Source of the DNA: Pseudomonas mucoides
GTDB taxonomy: Bacteria > Pseudomonadota > Gammaproteobacteria > Pseudomonadales > Pseudomonadaceae
DNA length: 64,000 nt
Direction of reading: 5' to 3'
Assembly (NCBI RefSeq): GCF_015461845.1
Contig: NZ_JACOPW010000011.1
Span: 1-64,000, forward strand
Position numbers and translations under genes: made by a program. Within the stretch, counting starts at the first letter, position 1. Each line of letters starts with the position of its first letter. Of the stretch, positions 25,503 through 33,471 are shown in pieces. The notes under the pieces are model-generated. The model saw only the letters and a program-made list of their open reading frames with translations, ran no database searches and was not told the DNA's origin.

Positions 25503-25587
25503 TGGTGCGGATGAAGAGACTCGAACTCTTACGCCTCGCGGCGCTGGAACCTAAATCCAGTGTGTCTACCAATTCCACCACATCCGC
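25503..25587 (-). tRNA. tRNA-Leu (TAG)
   Basis: 85 bases with a long variable arm. Acceptor GCGGATG/CATCCGC, anticodon loop TTTAGGT giving TAG, T loop TTCGAGT, and encoded ACCA. Confidence 0.96.
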
Positions 25588-25606
25588 GGGTTGAAGCTGT
25601 TAAAGC

Positions 25607-25636
25607 AAAGGCGCCAGACTGTTAATCTGGCGCCTT
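25607..25636 (-). terminator. Duplicated terminator-like hairpin after the first tRNA-His
   Basis: Same GGCGCCAGA/TCTGGCGCC stem as at 25311 with a one-base-shorter loop, followed on the minus strand by the weaker TTTGCTTTAAC. It lies inside the operon, so it may reduce transcription of the distal Leu and His genes. Confidence 0.6.
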
Positions 25637-25644
25637 TCGAAATA

Positions 25645-25720
25645 TGGGGTGGACGAAGGGGATCGAACCCTCGACAACGGGAGTCACAATCCCGTGCTCT
25701 ACCAACTGAGCTACGCCCAC
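25645..25720 (-). tRNA. tRNA-His (GTG), copy 1 of the operon
   Basis: 76 bases, identical to the copy at 25350-25425, with anticodon loop TTGTGAC and encoded CCA. It lies between the Arg and Leu tRNA genes. Confidence 0.96.
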
Positions 25721-25752
25721 CATATTGCGCTACTTGTGCCAAAGCTGCCTAA

Positions 25753-25829
25753 TGGCGCACCCGGCAGGACTCGAACCTGCGACCATCCGCTTAGAAGGCG
25801 GATGCTCTATCCAGCTGAGCTACGGGCGC
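25753..25829 (-). tRNA. tRNA-Arg (TCT)
   Basis: 77 bases. Acceptor GCGCCCG/CGGGTGC, anticodon loop CTTCTAA giving TCT, T loop TTCGAGT, discriminator G and encoded CCA. It is first in the minus-strand tRNA operon. Confidence 0.96.
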
Positions 25830-25943
25830 CTTGTAATTTGTACTCTTGGAGGACTACAAACTAAGTGCTTTCCAGCCTTGCGAAACCGCAGTCCCGCTTG
25901 ACCTTCTTAACCAGTGCTAGGCTGTGCCCGACAAGTGCGACGA

Positions 25944-25972
25944 ATAGTATAGAGCCCCCTGAGGGTCGTCAA
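25944..25972 (-). promoter_or_regulatory. Promoter of the tRNA operon
   Basis: Minus strand: -35 TTGACG (25967-25972), 17-base spacer, -10 TACTAT (25944-25949). It lies about 115 bases before the 5' end of tRNA-Arg; the GC-rich GCCCGAC just after the -10 resembles a stringent discriminator. Confidence 0.6.
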
Positions 25973-26103
25973 ATCCTTTTTAAAAAAAATTCATTTAATT
26001 AAAGGAGTTAGAGGAATTTGCAGACCAAGCGCCTTTGCCCTCACCTCATGACATGCGAGAATGCGTTCTCTTTTTTTCCCCTCTCGATGGTTAATCACGC
26101 GCA

Positions 26104-26958
26104 ATGACTGCACAACTAATCGACGGCAAATCGATCGCCGCCAGCCTGCGCCAGCAGATCGCCAAACGAGTTGCCGAGCGTCGCGAGCAAGGCTTGCGTA
26201 CACCTGGCCTCGCGGTGATCCTGGTCGGCAGCGATCCCGCCTCTCAGGTTTATGTCTCGCACAAGCGTAAAGACTGTGAAGAGGTCGGCTTTATATCCCA
26301 AGCCTATGACCTGCCTTCCGAAACCACTCAAGAAGCGCTGACCGATCTGATCGATCGTTTGAACGACGACCCGGCAATCGACGGCGTTCTGCTTCAGCTT
26401 CCTCTGCCTGAACACCTGGACGCCTCCAAATTGCTGGAGCGCATTCGCCCGGACAAAGACGTCGACGGTTTCCACCCTTATAACGTCGGTCGCCTGGCGC
26501 AGCGTATTCCGCTGCTGCGCCCCTGCACCCCTAAAGGCATCATGACCCTGCTGGAAAGCACCGGTGCCGATCTTTACGGGATGGATGCAGTGATTGTCGG
26601 GGCATCCAACATTGTCGGTCGCCCGATGGCGATGGAATTGTTGCTGGCCGGTTGCACCGTGACCGTCACCCACCGCTTTACAAAGGATCTGGCGGGCCAC
26701 GTGGGCCGTGCCGATCTGGTGGTGGTGGCCGCGGGCAAACCGGGCCTGGTCAAGGGTGAGTGGATCAAGGAAGGCGCGATCGTGATCGACGTCGGGATCA
26801 ACCGCCAGGAAGACGGCAAACTGGTCGGCGACGTGATCTACGAAACCGCCCTGCCCCGCGCCGGCTGGATCACTCCGGTACCGGGCGGCGTTGGCCCGAT
26901 GACCCGTGCCTGCCTGCTGGAAAACACACTGTACGCGGCAGAAACCCTGCACAGCTGA
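26104..26958 (+). CDS. folD: Methylenetetrahydrofolate dehydrogenase/cyclohydrolase FolD
   Basis: 284 residues, normal FolD length. The bifunctional enzyme interconverts 5,10-methylene-, methenyl- and 10-formyl-tetrahydrofolate for one-carbon metabolism. Signatures are YVSHKRKDCEEVGF with the catalytic YxxxK Lys, LLQLPLPEHLD, KDVDGFHPYNVGRL, CTPKGIM, VIVGASNIVGRPMAMELL (NADP site) and the closing TPVPGGVGPMTRACL. It is divergent from the tRNA operon and followed by its own terminator. Confidence 0.96.
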   Translation: MTAQLIDGKSIAASLRQQIAKRVAERREQGLRTPGLAVILVGSDPASQVYVSHKRKDCEEVGFISQAYDLPSETTQEALTDLIDRLNDDPAIDGVLLQLPLPEHLDASKLLERIRPDKDVDGFHPYNVGRLAQRIPLLRPCTPKGIMTLLESTGADLYGMDAVIVGASNIVGRPMAMELLLAGCTVTVTHRFTKDLAGHVGRADLVVVAAGKPGLVKGEWIKEGAIVIDVGINRQEDGKLVGDVIYETALPRAGWITPVPGGVGPMTRACLLENTLYAAETLHS

Positions 26959-26980
26959 GTTCCAAAGCAGATATAAAACG

Positions 26981-27005
26981 ACCCCGCCCATGGCGGGGTT
27001 CTTTT
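26981..27005 (+). terminator. folD terminator
   Basis: ACCCCGCC, CAT loop, GGCGGGGT, then TCTTTTT; 23 bases past the folD stop. Confidence 0.9.
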
Positions 27006-27183
27006 TGCCCGAAGAAAAAGCCCTACCACCCGCCTGAAAATGACATTTTTTTCATGTTTCACAGGACTTTCACCTGTTACTTGAACAACCATCGACAGTT
27101 ATTCAGCCATACTCCAGAATGTCGCGCTTTTACGAAATAGCCCGTTACAAAACGGCTTATCAACACATAATGAGTCTGCCAGC

Positions 27184-28122
27184 GTGAAAATCCGTCTTTC
27201 CATCCTGAGCCTATTTTTTGCAGTTACAGGGACTTTCATCACGCCAATCGCCAACGCTGGCGATACCACCGCTGCGCCGCGAGATGCACAACATCTCAAA
27301 CTTGCTTCGGGCAGCTCATTAGTCATGGATATGCAGACGAACAAAATCATCTACGCCAGCAACCCTGACGTGGTGGTGCCGATTGCATCTGTCAGCAAAC
27401 TGATGACCGGCCTGGTCATCGTTGAAGCCCGACAGAACATGGACGAGTACATCAACATCAACATCAGCGACACCCCGGAAATGAAGGGTGTGTTTTCCCG
27501 GGTCAAACTCAACAGCGAAATGCCCCGCAAGGAAATGCTGCTGATTGCCCTGATGTCTTCTGAAAACCGCGCCGCAGCGAGCCTGGCCCACCACTATCCG
27601 GGCGGCTATGCAGCCTTCATCGCCGCGATGAACGCCAAGGCCAAGGCGCTGGGCATGGTCAACACCCACTTCGTCGAACCGACCGGCCTGTCCCCGCGTA
27701 ACGTGTCCACTGCCCGTGACCTGAGCAAACTGCTGGTGGCTGCGCACAAGTACCCGCTGTTGACCGAACTGAGTACCACCAAGGAAAAAACCGTGTCGTT
27801 CCGTAAACCCAACTACAGCCTGGGTTTCCGCAATACTGACCATTTGGTACGCAAACCGGACTGGGACATCCAGTTGACGAAAACCGGCTTCACCAACGAA
27901 GCGGGCCACTGCCTGGTGCTGGTGACCAGCATGGGTAATCGCCAGGTTGCGCTGGTCATCCTTGACGCTTATGGCAAGTACACCCACTTTGCCGACGCCA
28001 CCCGTATCCGCAACTGGGTCGAGACCGGCAAGGGCGCAGACGTGCCATCCGTTGCCTTGCAATACAAATCCGACAAAAACCTCAAGCACCGCCAGAGCGG
28101 CGTGGTTGAAGCCTCGAAATAA
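27184..28122 (+). CDS. pbpG: D-alanyl-D-alanine endopeptidase (PBP7/8 type)
   Basis: 312 residues from a GTG; the signal peptide ends near PIANA-GDTT. It is a low-molecular-weight penicillin-binding protein with the three serine-peptidase motifs in order: SVSK at 69-72 (nucleophile Ser69), SEN at 126-128, and KTG at 233-235. PBP7 family members cleave the D-Ala-mDAP cross-bridges of peptidoglycan in the periplasm. The size and the SENRAAASLAHHYPGG region fit PbpG rather than the larger DacA/DacC carboxypeptidases. The ribosome site is weak. It is a single gene between terminators. Confidence 0.92.
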   Translation: MKIRLSILSLFFAVTGTFITPIANAGDTTAAPRDAQHLKLASGSSLVMDMQTNKIIYASNPDVVVPIASVSKLMTGLVIVEARQNMDEYININISDTPEMKGVFSRVKLNSEMPRKEMLLIALMSSENRAAASLAHHYPGGYAAFIAAMNAKAKALGMVNTHFVEPTGLSPRNVSTARDLSKLLVAAHKYPLLTELSTTKEKTVSFRKPNYSLGFRNTDHLVRKPDWDIQLTKTGFTNEAGHCLVLVTSMGNRQVALVILDAYGKYTHFADATRIRNWVETGKGADVPSVALQYKSDKNLKHRQSGVVEASK

Positions 28123-28132
28123 AAGCACTTAC

Positions 28133-28164
28133 AAAAAAGCCCCGGACCGTCGGGGCTTTTTTTT
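28133..28164. terminator. Bidirectional terminator after pbpG
   Basis: A6, GCCCCG, 6-base loop, CGGGGC, T8. Symmetric tracts let it serve pbpG and the minus-strand small genes. Confidence 0.9.
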
Positions 28165-28176
28165 GTCTGGCATTCA

Positions 28177-28392
28177 TCAGTCGTTGGGCAACGGCATCTG
28201 ATCGTCATCCGGAATGCCGTCCCCTTTGCTCGGATCTCTCCAACCATGTGGATGCTCCGTCGGCACCACCACCGGTCTGGCCAGAGGATCGCGCAACGGG
28301 CTGTCCGGATCCATCACCGGGTCGATGTCTTCTTGGGGGGTTGTGGGAACGCTGTCAGGACGTTTGTCGTCGAAACTCGAATCGGTAGACAT
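28177..28392 (-). CDS. Small Pro/Asp-rich protein (71 residues), unknown function
   Basis: Starts MSTDSSFDDKRPDSVP at an ATG with GAGG seven bases upstream. It has no signal peptide or membrane segment and is rich in Asp and Pro (DPVMDPDSPLRDP, HPHGWRDPSKGDG), so it is probably disordered. It lies 17 bases downstream of another Pro/Asp-rich ORF and ends at a shared terminator; the two likely form an operon. I recognise it only as a type of short Pseudomonas hypothetical. Confidence 0.6.
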   Translation of the reverse strand: MSTDSSFDDKRPDSVPTTPQEDIDPVMDPDSPLRDPLARPVVVPTEHPHGWRDPSKGDGIPDDDQMPLPND

Positions 28393-28409
28393 AAACACCT
28401 CATCAGGGC

Positions 28410-28616
28410 TTAGGGTTTCAGGTCAGCGAGGGGATCGTAGGGCTTCGCGGGTGCCTTGGGGTTATCGCCCGGCTTCACGTCCCTGGGCGCCTTGGCGGGA
28501 CCGATGGGGTCGACCTGAGGGTCGGCAAGGTCCGGCGAATCGGGATCGAAACCCAACTCATCGCCCGAAGAGTGCTCAGATGAATGCGGGCCGACAGGGG
28601 TTGTGGAATGTGCCAT
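28410..28616 (-). CDS. Small Pro/Asp-rich protein (68 residues), unknown function
   Basis: Starts MAHSTTPVGPHSSEHS with GGAGG placed just before the ATG. The body contains LGFDPDSPDLADPQVDPIGPAK and ends YDPLADLKP. It is acidic, Pro-rich and lacks hydrophobic segments, and is similar in composition to the ORF that follows it. The pair may be small stress or desiccation-type disordered proteins, but nothing in the sequence shows this. Confidence 0.6.
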   Translation of the reverse strand: MAHSTTPVGPHSSEHSSGDELGFDPDSPDLADPQVDPIGPAKAPRDVKPGDNPKAPAKPYDPLADLKP

Positions 28617-28711
28617 GGGCGCCTCCTTGAATGTGGCCCGGAAAAAATCCGGGCACTGTCCATTAGAGAGCCGCCGCAGGCAGCAGTGCCTGCAGAATGA
28701 CGAACGGACGC

Positions 28712-29383
28712 TTACTGCGTGCTCAGTGCCTTCTTGGCCCGCGCCGCCGCTTGCTCCTGGCCGGCCTGACCCAGATCATTCGCGGCCTTGAGCCAACGCT
28801 GCTGATCGACGTTGGCCGGAATCTGGTTCGGCTTCTGGATCAGCACGGCCCAGCCGCCCGCGTCCTTGAACGACGATTCAAACGAACTGAAGCTCATCAT
28901 GTTCCGGTGATTCATGCCTGCGCGCAGCAGCACGGTCTGCTTCTTGCGGTTGTACCCGGCGAGAATGGCGTAGCGCGGCTCAGCCCAGAGCGCGGTGCCT
29001 TCGGTGAAGCGCACCATCACCGGATAGCCGGCAGCGACCTGAGTCAACAATGCGGGCAACGTGCTGTCGAGTGGATAAACCACCATCCCGTATTCGCGGG
29101 CCAGGTTCTGCATATTCTGCTGTAGCTGGTCCTCGGCGCCCGGCACATGCAGGGGGTTTTCCAGCAAGCCTGGAGTAATCACGATGCCCTGCTGTGCCAA
29201 CAGGCTGGCCAGCACTTGCGGTCCGCTTTGAAAGGCTTGCCCGCGATAGAACGTACCGCTGAGTTCCACCCGCTCCGGCAGACGCTTGATCTCAGGCGCA
29301 ACGCTCCCGGCGCACCCCGCCAACCCGGCCACACAGCCCACAATCAGCGCCGCCATGCGAATTCGAGAAAATACCCGCTCCAT
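28712..29383 (-). CDS. Lipoprotein with a C39-peptidase-like fold that lacks its catalytic residues
   Basis: 223 residues from the ATG after AGAGAG. A lipoprotein signal ends at LAGC with Cys24 lipidated. Residues 45-185 follow the papain-like C39 layout: an N-terminal helix FQSGPQVLASLLAQQGI, a VPGAEDQLQQNMQNLAREYGM segment, AGYPVMVRF, PRYAILAGYNR, and VLLRAGMNHRNMMSF. In active C39 enzymes the helix carries QCGP and the strand carries HYAVVxGY; here Ser53 replaces Cys and Arg137 replaces His. The last 35 residues form a short TPR-like helix (RWLKAANDLGQAGQEQAA). It is likely a binding module at the outer or inner membrane rather than a protease. Confidence 0.65.
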   Translation of the reverse strand: MERVFSRIRMAALIVGCVAGLAGCAGSVAPEIKRLPERVELSGTFYRGQAFQSGPQVLASLLAQQGIVITPGLLENPLHVPGAEDQLQQNMQNLAREYGMVVYPLDSTLPALLTQVAAGYPVMVRFTEGTALWAEPRYAILAGYNRKKQTVLLRAGMNHRNMMSFSSFESSFKDAGGWAVLIQKPNQIPANVDQQRWLKAANDLGQAGQEQAAARAKKALSTQ

Positions 29384-29605
29384 CTTCACTCTCTTGTTCA
29401 GACGCCGGGCAACAGGCTCCCGGCTAGGCTGTCGATCATAGGATGCCCCGTGACGGCGGTATAGCCTTAACCGGCAGTTGCATGCATTCGATAGAGCGAA
29501 CTGGTTAGTGACAGGCGACCTTTGGTCAATTGTCTGACACACAGCACCGACTAGACTGTCAGTTGCATAGCGTGTGTGCCCGATGCAGGGCAAAGAGGAG
29601 GCACG

Positions 29606-29776
29606 ATGAGCCTGACAATGACGATCGTGATGTTGATTTCCGGCTGGCTGGCCGTTGCCGCCGCCATGTTGTGGGGAGTCCTGCGCATTACCCGGCGGCA
29701 CCATCACCACCCGATTCAATCAACGCCTGAGGAAACCAGCGAAAAGTCCGCTGCCCGTCACGCCACCGTGCACTGA
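29606..29776 (+). CDS. Small single-pass membrane protein (56 residues)
   Basis: AGAGGAGG lies about six bases before the ATG. MSLTMTIVMLISGWLAVAAAMLWGVLRI is one membrane helix, followed by a basic RRHHHH segment and a polar tail of about 25 residues ending in TVH. The topology suggests N-out or N-tail insertion with a His-rich cytosolic tail. Function unknown. A bidirectional terminator follows. Confidence 0.65.
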   Translation: MSLTMTIVMLISGWLAVAAAMLWGVLRITRRHHHHPIQSTPEETSEKSAARHATVH

Positions 29777-29794
29777 GTGGCATTTTCCGTCTTC

Positions 29795-29838
29795 AAAAAA
29801 AAGGCCGCCTGAACACTTTCGTAGTCAGGCGGCCTTTT
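29795..29838. terminator. Bidirectional terminator
   Basis: A8, GGCCGCCTGA, 12-base loop, TCAGGCGGCC, T4. It lies between the convergent 56-residue ORF and the TerC gene. Confidence 0.88.
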
Positions 29839-29851
29839 CATTTACAGCCGA

Positions 29852-30601
29852 TCAAGCATCAGCAGTGATGCGCTTCTGTTTGGCTCGACGCGACATCATG
29901 TTCAAGCACTCGATCGTTGCCGAGAACGCCATGGCCGCGTAGACGTAGCCTTTCGGTACGTGGGCGCCGAAGCCTTCGGCGATCAGCGTCATGCCGATCA
30001 TGATCAGGAAGCCCAGCGCCAGCATCACCACCGTCGGGTTGTTGTTGATGAACCTGGCCAACGGATCAGCCGCCAGCAACATCACCAGTACCGACACCAC
30101 CACCGCGATGATCATGATCGGCAAATGCTCGGTCATGCCGACCGCAGTGATAATACTGTCGATGGAAAACACCATATCCAGCATCAGGATCTGACCGATT
30201 GCAGCGGCAAAGCCCAAGGTCACGGTCGACGTCGCCGACTTCGGATCTTCCGGCGCCGGGTCCATGCTGTGATGGATCTCGGTGGTGGCTTTCCACAACA
30301 GGAACAGGCCGCCGGCAATCAGGATCATGTCCTTCCAGGAGAACGCGTGGCCGAGGATGTCGATCACAGGCGCCGTCAACTGGACGATAAACGCAATGGT
30401 GCTCAACAGACCCAGGCGCAGGATCAGCGCCATGCCGATACCGATGCGGCGGGCTTTCTGCCGATGCTGCTCGGGCAGCTTATTGGTCAGGATCGAGATG
30501 AAGATCAGGTTATCGATGCCGAGCACGATCTCCATGACAATCAACGTGGCCAGGGCGACCCAGGCGGTAGGGCTTGCAGCAAGTTCTAAAAGGTATTCCA
30601 T
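29852..30601 (-). CDS. TerC-family integral membrane protein
   Basis: 249 residues with about seven membrane helices. The TerC hallmarks are the acidic membrane motifs EIVLGIDNLIFISIL near residue 24 and MVFSIDSIITAVGM near residue 143, each with a conserved Asp. Family members (E. coli Alx, YoaE, YkoY) export Mn2+ or take part in membrane metal loading during secretion. The gene is monocistronic or followed by little else; a small lipoprotein gene ends 27 bases upstream. Confidence 0.85.
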   Translation of the reverse strand: MEYLLELAASPTAWVALATLIVMEIVLGIDNLIFISILTNKLPEQHRQKARRIGIGMALILRLGLLSTIAFIVQLTAPVIDILGHAFSWKDMILIAGGLFLLWKATTEIHHSMDPAPEDPKSATSTVTLGFAAAIGQILMLDMVFSIDSIITAVGMTEHLPIMIIAVVVSVLVMLLAADPLARFINNNPTVVMLALGFLIMIGMTLIAEGFGAHVPKGYVYAAMAFSATIECLNMMSRRAKQKRITADA

Positions 30602-30627
30602 GGGTCAGTCCTGACTCGTATTAGACG

Positions 30628-30870
30628 TTAGATTTCCTGGGACGAAGCTTCGGTTTTTTCTTTGTCTTCGCCCGCTGATTCTTTCTTGCTGATCAGGCCG
30701 CCGGTGGCGTCGCTGAGCGCTTGTTCGGCGGCTTTGTGCGTATCGTCGATGGCCTGTTTGGCGCTTTCAGCAGCCTTGCCCATCAGTTGCTGAGCGCTTT
30801 TTTCGGCCTGGTCGCAACCGGCCAGTACCAGTAAAGACGCGAACAGCACAGCCGCAGTGGTGATCTTCAT
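30628..30870 (-). CDS. Small lipoprotein (80 residues)
   Basis: A clear lipoprotein signal: MKITTAAVLFASLLVLAGC with Cys19, followed by DQAEKSAQQLMGKAAESAKQ. The mature part is Ala/Lys/Glu-rich and predicted to be one long amphipathic helix, ending in an acidic tail. It resembles the many small helical envelope lipoproteins of Pseudomonas. It may be read with the downstream terC gene. Function unknown. Confidence 0.75.
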   Translation of the reverse strand: MKITTAAVLFASLLVLAGCDQAEKSAQQLMGKAAESAKQAIDDTHKAAEQALSDATGGLISKKESAGEDKEKTEASSQEI

Positions 30871-31005
30871 GATGCTTCCCTCGTTAGAACAAACGGCACC
30901 GAGTTGATGGCCCGTTGATAGCGATGCATTCTAGGGAGGCAAACACTTCAGGAAAATTCGTATTTTTAGCGGTTATACTTCGGTTTTTACGAACTGTAGA
31001 CTGTC

Positions 31006-31905
31006 ATGCTCAACTATCGGCAATTGCATTACTTCTGGGTGGTGGCCAAGACCGGCAGCATCGTGCGCGCCTGCGAGCAGCTGAACCTGACACCCCAAAC
31101 CATCAGCGGGCAGATTTCCCTGCTCGAGCAAACCTACGGCATCGAGTTGTTTCGACGGGTGGGCCGGCAACTTGAACTCACCGAGGCGGGTCGTCAGGCC
31201 CTGCCCTACGCCGAGCAGATGTTTCAGCTAGGCGGAGAACTCGAATTGATGTTGCGAGCGCAACCCAACGAGCAGCAGATTCAGTTTCGGGTCGGTGTCG
31301 CCGACGTTGTGCCCAAGTCCATCGTTTATCGACTGATCGCGCCGACCATGGAATTGAGCGAGCCGCTGCGCATCACCTGTCGCGAAGACAAACTCGAACG
31401 GTTGCTCGCCGACCTGGCGATCCAGCGCCTGGACATGGTGATTTCCGACAGCCCGATGCCTTCGCACCTGGACATCAAGGGCTACAGCCAGAAACTCGGG
31501 GAATGCGGGATCAGCTTCTTCGCCACCGCGGAACTGGCTGCGCAGTACGGCCAGGATTTCCCGCGCAGCCTGCACGGCGCACCGCTCTTGATTCCGGGGC
31601 CGGAAACCGTGGTGCGCAACCGCTTGCAGCGCTGGTTCGCCGAGCAGCAGATCCAGCCGCGCATTGTCGGTGAGTTCGACGACAGCGCGTTGATGCAGGC
31701 GTTTGGTCAGTCCGGGAGCGGGATCTTCATCGGCCCGAGCGTGATCGCCGATGAAGTGAAACGCCAGTATGGCGTGGAGGTGATTGGCCAGACCGACGCC
31801 GTGACCGAGTCGTTCTACGCCATTTCAGTGGAACGCAAGGTCAAGCACCCCGGCATTGTCGCCATTACCGAAGGTGCCCGACGCGAGCTGTTCACCGAAC
31901 TGTAG
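31006..31905 (+). CDS. nhaR: LysR-family regulator NhaR-like
   Basis: 299 residues. The N-terminal helix-turn-helix is YFWVVAKTGSIVRACEQLNLTPQTISGQISLLEQTYG. The MLNYRQLHYFWVVAKTGS start and LFRRVGRQLELTEAG are typical of NhaR, the activator that responds to Na+ and alkaline pH. The effector domain continues with RVGVADVVPKSIVYRLIAPTM and SDSPMPSHLDIKGYSQKLG. No Na+/H+ antiporter gene is adjacent, so its targets lie elsewhere. It is convergent with an MFS gene, only four bases apart. Confidence 0.85.
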   Translation: MLNYRQLHYFWVVAKTGSIVRACEQLNLTPQTISGQISLLEQTYGIELFRRVGRQLELTEAGRQALPYAEQMFQLGGELELMLRAQPNEQQIQFRVGVADVVPKSIVYRLIAPTMELSEPLRITCREDKLERLLADLAIQRLDMVISDSPMPSHLDIKGYSQKLGECGISFFATAELAAQYGQDFPRSLHGAPLLIPGPETVVRNRLQRWFAEQQIQPRIVGEFDDSALMQAFGQSGSGIFIGPSVIADEVKRQYGVEVIGQTDAVTESFYAISVERKVKHPGIVAITEGARRELFTEL

Positions 31906-31909
31906 AACC

Positions 31910-33064
31910 TCAGGCGCAGATTTCACGTGGTTTGAAGGTCATCAGCGCAATCGCCAGCAGGATCGAGGCGAGAATAAAAGCGGCGGCCGCGAACCCAAGG
32001 CCTTGCAGACCGAAGTTGTCGATCACCCGACCCCCGACCATCGCGCCCAGGCCGATGCCGAGGTTGGCCCCGGCAATGTTCAGCGAGGCGGCGAACGCTG
32101 GCGCTTCGGGCGCCGCTTTCATCAGGCGCACATGGCTGACCAGGAACAGCGCCGCCTGCGTCACGCCCCAGATGCCCATCGCCGCCGCCAGACCGAGGGG
32201 CGAATGAATGTTCGGCACCAGCGCCACCAGGCCGGCAATCATGAACGCGCAAAACATCACCGAAGCAATCAGCGGATGACGGTCCACCGCGCGACCGCCC
32301 AGCGAGTTACCGATCAACCCGACCGCGCCGAAGCCCATCAGGCACCAACCGACCACCGTGCCGTTGAAACCGGCGAGGCGCTCAAGGATGTCCGCCAGGT
32401 AGGTGTACGCGGTAAACATGCCGCTGAAGACCACAATCGACAGCAGCACATGGCCGATCATCAGTGGGCTGCGCAGGATCTTGAATTGCGAACGGAAACT
32501 CACCTGATGCTGGTGCAGGTTGGTTTTCGGCAGGTAGATAAACAGCAGCAAGGCCTTGGCAAAGGCGATGACCGCCAGAATGCCAAACGCACTGCGCCAG
32601 CCGAACGCATCGGAAATCAGCGTTCCCACCGGAATGCCGAACACCGTGGCGCAGACAATGCCGAAACCAATCTTGGCAATGGCCCGCCCGGCGTAGTCCG
32701 GCCCGACAATGTCCACCGCCGTCTCGCTGGCCAAGGCCCAGAACACCGGCAAGCCGAGTGCGGGAATCAACCGGGCGAAGGCCATCACCCAGATATTCGG
32801 CGCAAACGCCGCGAGGGTGTTGGCCAGACCGAACATGATCAGCACCGAGATGAACAGCTTGCGGCGTTCAAAGCGGGCGAAGTATGCGGTCAGGAACGGC
32901 CCGAAAGCGGCGACGGTGAAGGCGAACAACGTCACCAGCAAACCCGCTTGCGGGATGCTGACTTCAAGGTCGCGGGCGATGGCCGGCAACAGGCCGACGA
33001 TGACGAATTCCGTGGTCAGCACCGTAAAACCGGCGGCGGACAACAGAAGAATGGGCAACAGCAT
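31910..33064 (-). CDS. MFS efflux transporter, DHA1 family (AraJ/PbuE-like)
   Basis: 384 residues from MLLPILLLSAAGFTVLTTEFVIVG with TGGAG upstream; a longer frame adds a basic stretch I reject. Twelve membrane segments are visible. The TEFVIVGLLPAIARDLEVSIPQAGLLVT opening and the LFISVLIMFGLANTLAAFAPN loop are those of the drug/sugar efflux 'arabinose efflux permease' group. These export sugars, nucleosides or drugs by proton antiport. It has no co-oriented neighbour, so the substrate cannot be inferred. Confidence 0.82.
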   Translation of the reverse strand: MLLPILLLSAAGFTVLTTEFVIVGLLPAIARDLEVSIPQAGLLVTLFAFTVAAFGPFLTAYFARFERRKLFISVLIMFGLANTLAAFAPNIWVMAFARLIPALGLPVFWALASETAVDIVGPDYAGRAIAKIGFGIVCATVFGIPVGTLISDAFGWRSAFGILAVIAFAKALLLFIYLPKTNLHQHQVSFRSQFKILRSPLMIGHVLLSIVVFSGMFTAYTYLADILERLAGFNGTVVGWCLMGFGAVGLIGNSLGGRAVDRHPLIASVMFCAFMIAGLVALVPNIHSPLGLAAAMGIWGVTQAALFLVSHVRLMKAAPEAPAFAASLNIAGANLGIGLGAMVGGRVIDNFGLQGLGFAAAAFILASILLAIALMTFKPREICA

Positions 33065-33471
33065 GCACAACTCCAGAAAACGACGACACCAGCGAATAGC
33101 CCGAAGGCCCACTGGCAGACTTGAAAATGAGGATGGCGAATCTTAACAGAGTGTGTCCAAAGCAGGTTGCACGAACCTGCTTATCTGGTGGATTGCGCGG
33201 GTGGCAGATCGTCACAGATCTGAAGGATCCATCCTGCGCTGTGATAAAGTCCGCGCCCTGAAAAACGTACACCCTTTGGCTGACGCCGCTCAGTCAAGCC
33301 ATCACGCACCTTTTTTAGCAGCTGGCAAAGCCTGCGTCCGGCTGCTACAGATCGTCTGATGGTTTAACTGATCGGCATTACACCCCTTTCCGGTTTCCCG
33401 CCTGCGGCCTGCCCTGTTTGTTGCTGCATACCTGCGAAACCCTGCTCCTATAAAAATCAGAGATGCTGTTT
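33065..33471. other. sstT upstream region with one REP-like palindrome
   Basis: About 400 bases. It holds a solitary REP-like hairpin at 33318-33350 (AGCAGCTGGC...GGCTGCTA) of the same kind as the inverted elements at 54374. The rest contains no supported gene; the sstT promoter should lie near 33360-33450. Confidence 0.5.

Noticed and set aside
31856..33124. A 422-codon plus-strand frame antisense to the efflux transporter
   Set aside because: Very high Arg, Gln and His content and overlap with a clear MFS gene show it to be a shadow.
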